Shown here: positions 15,615 to 22,101 of the stretch, piece by piece
How the letters are laid out: every line of letters begins with the position of its first letter
How positions within the stretch are numbered: position 1 is the stretch's first letter
DNA from: Massilia sp. UBA2604
GTDB lineage: Bacteria > Pseudomonadota > Gammaproteobacteria > Burkholderiales > Burkholderiaceae_D
DNA: 22,101 nucleotides
Assembly: GCA_002339265.1 (NCBI GenBank)
Contig: DDKG01000177.1
Location: 1-22,101, forward strand
Direction of reading: 5' to 3'
Made by a program: the position numbers and the translations under genes
Notes under the pieces: model-generated
What the model was told of the DNA's origin: nothing
What the model saw: only the letters and a program-made list of their open reading frames with translations
The model's database searches: none

Positions 15615-17638
15615 CGCTGCGGGATCGGCGGATTGACGCCCGGCGGATAGGCGGCGGGGACGATTTCAGGCTCCGGCGCCGGTTCTGGAGCCGGCGCCGG
15701 AGGCGGCGCACCAGGTGGCGCCGACGGCGGCGAACCCAGTTGCGGCGTGGCCGGCAGGGCCGATGGCGGCACCGAGAAGCTCGGGGTCGCGTCCGGCGGC
15801 GGCGCCACAGGAGTTGTCTCGACGGCCGGCGCAGGCGCCGGCGTGCGCACATTCGTTCCGCCCACCTGCACCCGCACGACATTATCAGGACGGCGGCGGA
15901 AGCTGGCCTCGGTGCCGGCGCCGAATTCCGACGCCGACGCCGGCGGACGCTGGATGGCGCGCACGATGCGCGGCGTGATCGACAGCACGATCTCGGTGCG
16001 GTCGCGCTGATCGCGCTGGCTGCCAAACAGGCGGCCGACGACCGGCAGGTCGCCGATGCCGGGCACCTTGCTGCCGCTGCTGCGATCTTCGTTGCTGATC
16101 AGGCCCGCCAGCACCTGGTTCTCGCCATCCTTCAGCTGCAGCAAGGTGTTGGCCGAGCGCGTGCCGATGCGGTAGGCCACGGTGCCGCTGGTGGTGCGCA
16201 CCGATTCGCCCAGGCTGCTGACCTCGAGCCCGATCTTGATCGCCACCTCGTTGTTCAGGTAGATGGTCGGTTCCACGTTGAGAGTCAGGCCGACGTCGAT
16301 ATAGTTGATGTTCTCGGAGGCGAAGCCGCCGATGCCCGAGGACACCGTGGCCGAGATGTTCGGGATCTTGTCGCCAATGACGACCTTCGCTTTTTCCTTG
16401 TTGCGCACGCGGATGCGTGGATTGGCCAGGGTGTTGGTGTCGCCGTCGGTCTTGTTGGCGTTGACCGTCGCGGCAACGCCGGTCACCTCGATATTGCGAC
16501 TGTTGAAGTCGCGCAGGTCGTTGACCGTCAACGGAACGCCGTCCAGCGTCTGCAGCGGGGTGAACGACAGATTGGTCGGCCAGGCGATGCCGAGGTCCAT
16601 CACGCTGCTGCGCCGGATCTCGAGCACCTCGACGTCGAGCATGACCTCGGGCTCGGGCACATCCTGCAGGGCCACCAGCTGGGTAGCGATGCGGATCGCT
16701 TCCGGATTGTCGCGCAGGATCACCAGGTTCAGCTTCTCGTCCACCACCACGTCGCGCGCCTTGAGGATGGTCTTGAAGGTGTTGGCGATGCTCTTGGCTT
16801 CGGCATTCGCCAGGAAGAAGGTCTTGACCGTCATCTCCTGGTATTCGCGCACCTTGGCCGCCACGTTCGGGTAGATCAGGACCGTGTTGCCGTCCATGAC
16901 CTGGCGTTCGAGCTGGTTGGTCATCAACAGGTAGTAGACCGCTGCCTCGACCGTGCTGTTCTTGAGGAAGATCGAGGTGCGGGTGTCGGCCTTGACGTCC
17001 TTGTCGAAGATGAAGTTCAGCCCCGAATGGCGCGCGATGACTTCGAACACCTGCTTCAATGGCGCGTCGCGGAACTCCAGGCTGATGGGTTTGCGGTAGC
17101 TGGCCGCCAGCGCCGCCTGGCCTTTCGGCGCGGCCGCCACCTTCTCCTCGACTTCCTGCATCAGCTGGCGCGCCGCCTCGTGCGCCGGGCGTTCGGTGAG
17201 CACCGCCGCCAGCTTCTGGCGCGCGGCGTCGACGTCGTCCTTGTCGAGGGCGGCGCGCGCCTCGCCGATGGCGGCCGCGTGGCGGCGCTCGGCCTCGACC
17301 TGGCGCAGGCCGGCGCGGGCGCGGTCGTTGACGGGGTCGATCGCCAGCACGCGGCGGAAATCCTGGGCCGCAAGGTCGGCGTGGCCGGATGCCAGCGCGC
17401 GCTCGGCCTGGTCCACCAGGCGCGCGGTGGCATTGTCGCGCGCGCGCAAAAACGCGGCCCGGTATACCGGATTGTCCGGCTCGGAGGCCAGCGCTTCCTG
17501 GTACTTGGCCAGGCCGGCGCCCACCTGGTCCCGGGCCACCAGCGCATTGCCTTCCTGGTAGGCGCGCTGGGCCGCGCACCCCGCCAGCAGCAGGGGCAGC
17601 AACAGCACCGTCAGGCCTTGAATCCGGGTTCGCACCAT
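15611..17638 (-). CDS. secretin lipoprotein, GspD/MshL-like, with repeat-type N-terminus and proline-rich tail
   Basis: This 675-residue protein would form the outer-membrane channel of the machine. It begins with a lipoprotein signal, LLLAGC with Cys21. Residues 25-165 are helical and repeat-like (tetratricopeptide-type: GLAKYQEALASEPDNPVYRAAFLRAR, DFRRVLAIDPVNDRARAGLRQ), which is unusual inside a secretin. An STN-type domain follows (PISLEFRDAPLKQVFEVIARHSGLNFIFDKDV, about 185-215), then an N-domain and the secretin domain ending KVPGIGDLPVVGRLFGS and TEIVLSITPRIVR. The last 80 residues are Pro/Ala rich. The start is fixed by a TGATG overlap with the PilP-like gene. The lipobox may remove the need for a separate pilotin. 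Confidence 0.93.
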   Translation of the reverse strand: MVRTRIQGLTVLLLPLLLAGCAAQRAYQEGNALVARDQVGAGLAKYQEALASEPDNPVYRAAFLRARDNATARLVDQAERALASGHADLAAQDFRRVLAIDPVNDRARAGLRQVEAERRHAAAIGEARAALDKDDVDAARQKLAAVLTERPAHEAARQLMQEVEEKVAAAPKGQAALAASYRKPISLEFRDAPLKQVFEVIARHSGLNFIFDKDVKADTRTSIFLKNSTVEAAVYYLLMTNQLERQVMDGNTVLIYPNVAAKVREYQEMTVKTFFLANAEAKSIANTFKTILKARDVVVDEKLNLVILRDNPEAIRIATQLVALQDVPEPEVMLDVEVLEIRRSSVMDLGIAWPTNLSFTPLQTLDGVPLTVNDLRDFNSRNIEVTGVAATVNANKTDGDTNTLANPRIRVRNKEKAKVVIGDKIPNISATVSSGIGGFASENINYIDVGLTLNVEPTIYLNNEVAIKIGLEVSSLGESVRTTSGTVAYRIGTRSANTLLQLKDGENQVLAGLISNEDRSSGSKVPGIGDLPVVGRLFGSQRDQRDRTEIVLSITPRIVRAIQRPPASASEFGAGTEASFRRRPDNVVRVQVGGTNVRTPAPAPAVETTPVAPPPDATPSFSVPPSALPATPQLGSPPSAPPGAPPPAPAPEPAPEPEIVPAAYPPGVNPPIPQR

Positions 17639-18183
17639 CAGTCGAATACTCCAATATTGAGCTGCTGTCGTTGTTCCAGCGGCAGGTAAGTCAGGGTAAG
17701 CACCGGTGGACGGATCGCGTCCACGCGGTAAGTGCCGTCGATGGTTTCGCCATCGCGCACGAGATAGGTGCGTTCGCCGCGCGCCAGGTAGATTTCCCAC
17801 ACGCCGTCCTGCAGCGACTTGCCGATAAAGGTGAACGGCAGCGGCGGCGCGCTTGGAGGTGGCGGCTCGGGCGGCGGCTCGTTCGATGGCGGCGGTGGCG
17901 GCGGGGTCCAGTCATGGCGCGCGAACAGGCTATTGTCGCCCTCCCCGAAACGGTCGCCGCTGGCGCCGATCAAGGTCTCGCGCGGGATCAGGCGCGCGAT
18001 GGCGACGTCGCCGCCGGCCTTGTTGGCGGATGGCGCGGCGCTGCGCGCCGGCGCAGTGGCAGTCGTAGCGGCCGCGCGCTCGACCGGCTCGGCCAGTTCC
18101 GTCTGGGGCGCGTTGTCGCCGAACAGCACGAGGCCGGCCGCCGCGGCCAGCGCCACGCCCATCACGATGTGGCGCGGCTTCAC
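17638..18183 (-). CDS. PilP/GspC-like periplasmic linker protein with proline-rich segment
   Basis: This 181-residue protein has one N-terminal membrane segment (VMGVALAAAAGLVLFG, 7-22), an Ala/Thr-rich stretch, a very proline-rich segment at 94-115 (runs of six Pro), and a C-terminal beta-type domain (PFTFIGKSLQDGVWEIYLARGERTYLVRDGETIDGTYRVDAIRPPVLTLTYLPL). That last part has the pattern of the GspC homology region and of PilP, which connect the inner-membrane platform to the secretin. Its position between PilO-like and secretin genes is where pilP normally sits. The GTG start at 18183 overlaps the previous TGA (GTGA), with AAGGA upstream. The poly-Pro run can lead automated annotation to call it a translation initiation factor, which I consider wrong. 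Confidence 0.75.
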   Translation of the reverse strand: MKPRHIVMGVALAAAAGLVLFGDNAPQTELAEPVERAAATTATAPARSAAPSANKAGGDVAIARLIPRETLIGASGDRFGEGDNSLFARHDWTPPPPPPSNEPPPEPPPPSAPPLPFTFIGKSLQDGVWEIYLARGERTYLVRDGETIDGTYRVDAIRPPVLTLTYLPLEQRQQLNIGVFD

Positions 18184-18740
18184 CGCCTGCTTCCTTCGGC
18201 AAGATAAAAAGTCAGCCGCAGGCGCGCCTCGACCCCGGCCTCGCCCACGCTGTCGCGGCGGAAGGCGACGTCGTCCAGCGAGGCGTGCGGGATCGCGCGC
18301 AGCACATCCATCGCGAATTCCCAGATCGCGCCATAAGCGCCCTTCACCGGCAGGTTGACCTGGTAGGCGACCAGTTTCGCATTGCGGTCGCCCGTGGCGC
18401 GGTATTCGCCCTGGCGCAGCGCCAGGCCGTGACGCTCGGCCAGCGCGAACACCTGTTTCAGCTGGCGCTCCACGCCGCGGCGCTCGCCCAGCGTGGCATA
18501 GAAATGCTGCAGGTTCTGGTCGCTGCTGGGCGGCGGCGCAGCGGGAGCGGCCTGCGGCAGCAACGGCGTGCGCGCCGCCTGGCGCGCCGCTTCATAGTCG
18601 GCGTTCAGTTGCGCCCGCGCCGGCACCAGCGCCACCTGAACCGCGGCGCCCGCGACCAGCAGCGCCAGCACCAGCACCGTCAACGGATCGATGCGCGCCA
18701 GCCGCAGGCGCGCGCGCAGCAGCAAGGCGCCCGCCGTCAT
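18180..18740 (-). CDS. PilO/GspM-like inner-membrane platform protein
   Basis: The protein is 186 residues with a single membrane helix (PLTVLVLALLVAGAAVQVALVPA, about 19-41), a Pro/Ala linker, a coiled region (LQHFYATLGERRGVERQLKQVFALAERHGL) and a C-terminal ferredoxin-like part (YQVNLPVKGAYGAIWEFAMDVLRAIPHASLDDVAFRRD, then LRLTFYLAEG). This topology is that of PilO and GspM. ATGA overlap with the preceding gene and GGGAGG 4 bases upstream fix the start at 18740. It would pair with the PilN-like protein in the periplasm. Confidence 0.8.
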   Translation of the reverse strand: MTAGALLLRARLRLARIDPLTVLVLALLVAGAAVQVALVPARAQLNADYEAARQAARTPLLPQAAPAAPPPSSDQNLQHFYATLGERRGVERQLKQVFALAERHGLALRQGEYRATGDRNAKLVAYQVNLPVKGAYGAIWEFAMDVLRAIPHASLDDVAFRRDSVGEAGVEARLRLTFYLAEGSRR

Positions 18741-19282
18741 GACGCCTCCCACTGCACGCTGACCTGGAACCGCAGCGGGCGATTCGGGTCCTGCTCCATC
18801 ACTTCGTGGCGCAATAGCACCACGCTGCTGAACCATTCCTCGGCCTGCAGGCGGGTGATATAGGCCAGCATCTCGTCGCTCGAACGCGCTTCGGCGCTGA
18901 TGCGCACCGTGCGGCGTTTCGCGTCCGGCTCCAGGGCCAGCAGCGCGATCGTGTTCGGCGTGGCTTCGCCCAGCGCCGCCGCCAGGTCGCGCCACGGCAG
19001 GTTCAGTTGCAGGATCGCGGCGTTGACGGCGCCGGCCTGCGTCGCCGAGACCGCAATCTTCGGGGCCGGCGGCGCGGCCACTGGCGGCGGCGCGCTGCGC
19101 GCGGCCAGCGCCGCTTCTAAGACCCGCAATTCTTCCTGCTGCTCGAAGTAGCGCTGGGTCATGAACAGCGCCGGGATGCACAGCGCCAGCACGCCCGGCA
19201 GCACATACACCAGGGTCGGCGGCGCGCGGAACAGCGTGCGGCGCAGGCTCGGCGGCGCGAAATCGATGCGGGTGCGCCTCAT
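18737..19282 (-). CDS. PilN-like inner-membrane platform protein
   Basis: The protein is 181 residues. A short cytoplasmic start (MRRTRIDFAPPSLRRTLFRA) includes the Asp-Phe stretch that in PilN contacts PilM. Next come one membrane helix (about 23-45), a coiled stretch (QQEELRVLEAALAAR), a Pro linker and a periplasmic ferredoxin-like part with LPWRDLAAALGEATPNTIALLALEPDAKRRTVRISAEARSSDEMLAYITRLQ, which is strongly PilN-like. The ATG overlaps the TGA of the PilM-like gene. Position and topology agree. Confidence 0.82.
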   Translation of the reverse strand: MRRTRIDFAPPSLRRTLFRAPPTLVYVLPGVLALCIPALFMTQRYFEQQEELRVLEAALAARSAPPPVAAPPAPKIAVSATQAGAVNAAILQLNLPWRDLAAALGEATPNTIALLALEPDAKRRTVRISAEARSSDEMLAYITRLQAEEWFSSVVLLRHEVMEQDPNRPLRFQVSVQWEAS

Positions 19283-20098
19283 GCCGGCACTCCGGTGCGC
19301 GCCAGGCGCGCCAGTTCCGACCAGTCATCCAGCTGCTCGAGCAGGCTGCAGGCGAATTTCAGCCGCCCCGGGCTGCTGGCCCAGGCGGCGGGCGCGGCGC
19401 CGGAGAGCTGCAGGCGTTCGGGCCGCGCGATGCCGACCCGCAGCGCTTCCCTCGCCACATGGGATTCGAGCCAGTCGCGATCGGCGCCCGCTGGAATGGG
19501 GGCGCTCCGCACCGCCGCCAGCTTGCGGCCATCGTAGGCCGCGAGCGACAGCACGCCGCCATGGACCAGGCCGAACCAGGCCCCTGGCCGGCGCTCGCGG
19601 CGCCAGGCGTTCATGGCGGCGACGAATTGCGGGCTGATCTCGACCAGGTGGAAACCATGTTCACGGGCGGCGGCATCCAGCGCGTCGAGCAAGGCCTTTG
19701 GCGCCGCCGCGGCCAGGAAGGGATCGACCGCATCCCAGTCGGCGCTGATCTTCCACTCGGCGCTGGCGGCCCCGAACAGGTGCTGGAAGCGCAGCGCGGC
19801 GGCCGCTTCCAGGTCGCCCATGCGCGTCGCGCCCGGCGGCGGCGGCACTTGCCACAGGCGCACCAGTTCATCGGCCAGCACCACGCTCACCGGCCAGCCC
19901 TTGACCGGCAGGTCGGCAAACAACATGGGGAGGCCACGTGCCAGCGCGTCGGGGGCGAACAGGTCCAGCGGCTGTTCGGACAGGGCCAGCGGCGCGCCGC
20001 CGAACAGGCGGCTGGTCTTGACCAGGGAAAGTCCGCCCGCAGCCACGCCCAGGCGCAGGGCCTGGCCCAGACGCGGCAAGCTCGTTGAAAAGTTCAGT

Positions 20099-20106
<8 letters not shown>
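19279..20106 (-). CDS. PilM/GspL-like cytoplasmic platform protein, divergent
   Basis: The protein is 275 residues without a membrane segment. Position (before the PilN-like gene) and size suggest the actin-like PilM, or the cytoplasmic half of GspL. The sequence supports this only weakly: short strand-like stretches (ALRLGVAAGGLSLVKTSR, PVSVVLADELVRLWQVP, WFGLVHGGVLSLAAYDG) fit an actin-like fold, but no clear PilM signature is visible and the nucleotide motifs look degraded. The ATG at 20106 lies inside the GspE reading frame, an 8-base overlap. Coding is certain from the operon structure; the family name is an inference. Confidence 0.65.
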
Positions 20107-21801
<1,695 letters not shown>

Positions 21802-21805
<4 letters not shown>

Positions 21806-22101
21806 GACATGTCTCCCGCTAGATCGAAGATCGGCATGTACAGCAGCACCACGATGGCGCCCACCACCAGGCCGATGGCGGCCATCAGCAGCGGCTCAAA
21901 GGTGCGCGTAAAGCGGTCGATCCAGCGCCCGATCTCGCCGTCATAGAAGGCGGCCGACTGCGTCAGCATCGGGCCCATCTCGCCGGTGCGCTCGCCCACG
22001 CGCAGCATGCGCAGCGAGATCGGCGTGGTCAATCCATTGGCCTCGAACGCGTTCGACAGCGGCTGGCCGGCCTCGATCGCGGCGCGCGCCGCGGCCAGGT
22101 T
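21802..22101 (-). CDS. GspF/PilC-type inner-membrane platform protein (3' part, cut by window edge)
   Basis: The last 99 codons of the first visible gene of the operon are present; the 5' part is beyond the right edge. The sequence matches the C-terminal half of GspF: NLAAARAAIEAGQPLSNAFEANG, then LRVGERTGEMGPMLTQSAAFYDGEI, and the final membrane helix EPLLMAAIGLVVGAIVVLLYMPIFDLAGDMS. GspF is the polytopic protein at the centre of the pilus or pseudopilus motor. The stop codon overlaps the GspE start. Confidence 0.95.

Noticed and set aside
14755..16026. 423-codon minus-strand ORF covering the second pseudopilin and beyond
   Set aside because: Only its last 124 codons are the real pseudopilin; the rest is an out-of-frame reading of the first pseudopilin and secretin tail.
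15740..17689. 649-codon plus-strand ORF antisense to the secretin
   Set aside because: Shadow frame with biased composition and no domain; the secretin reading is unambiguous.
17638..18183. Reading the proline-rich protein as a translation initiation factor
   Set aside because: There is no GTPase domain; the poly-Pro run alone is not evidence, and gene order and the C-terminal domain indicate a PilP/GspC-like linker.

Overview
The window is GC-rich, densely coded bacterial chromosome. Gene content and order (clpS-clpA beside a cold-shock gene; a dimeric and a monomeric NADP isocitrate dehydrogenase on either side of an RluE-type gene; rpsT divergent from murJ) suggest a betaproteobacterium of the order Burkholderiales, probably Oxalobacteraceae of the Massilia/Telluria/Janthinobacterium type. 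This assignment rests on recalled family resemblance and synteny, not on a search.

Left part (1-8610), mostly housekeeping. The 5' end of clpA and all of clpS lie on the minus strand and overlap by 4 bases; they form the ClpAP unfoldase/protease and its N-end-rule adaptor. Divergent from them is a cspA-like cold-shock gene with a structured leader. A small unknown gene and icd (dimeric NADP isocitrate dehydrogenase) follow on the minus strand, then rluE-like on plus, then a second, monomeric NADP isocitrate dehydrogenase on minus, then rpsT (minus) divergent from murJ (plus).

Middle part (8623-14116). A minus-strand pair encodes a ScsB/DsbD-like transmembrane thiol reductant conductor and an exported thioredoxin-fold protein with a single active-site Cys. 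Divergent from it, a plus-strand group encodes a small outer-membrane beta-barrel, a NarL/DesK-type histidine kinase and its LuxR-family response regulator, the last two overlapping by 4 bases.

Right part (14123-22101). One tightly packed minus-strand operon encodes a hybrid type II secretion/type IV pilus machine, read in the order GspF (cut by the window edge), GspE, PilM-like, PilN-like, PilO-like, PilP/GspC-like, a secretin lipoprotein with a repeat-type N-terminus, and three pseudopilins. Most junctions overlap by 1 to 8 bases, which suggests translational coupling. It has a T2SS-type ATPase with the tetracysteine motif but a pilus-type M-N-O-P inner-membrane platform. Three components carry long proline-rich segments, and the last pseudopilin lacks the usual Glu5. 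This is the least ordinary system in the window; I recall related clusters being labelled 'secretion system X' in Burkholderiales genomes, with no substrate that I know of.

Regulatory points: clpS and murJ both have good -10 elements so close to the ATG that leaderless or near-leaderless mRNAs are predicted. The monomeric IDH gene has an inverted plus direct repeat upstream of its promoter. I saw no tRNA, rRNA, CRISPR array, insertion sequence or phage gene.
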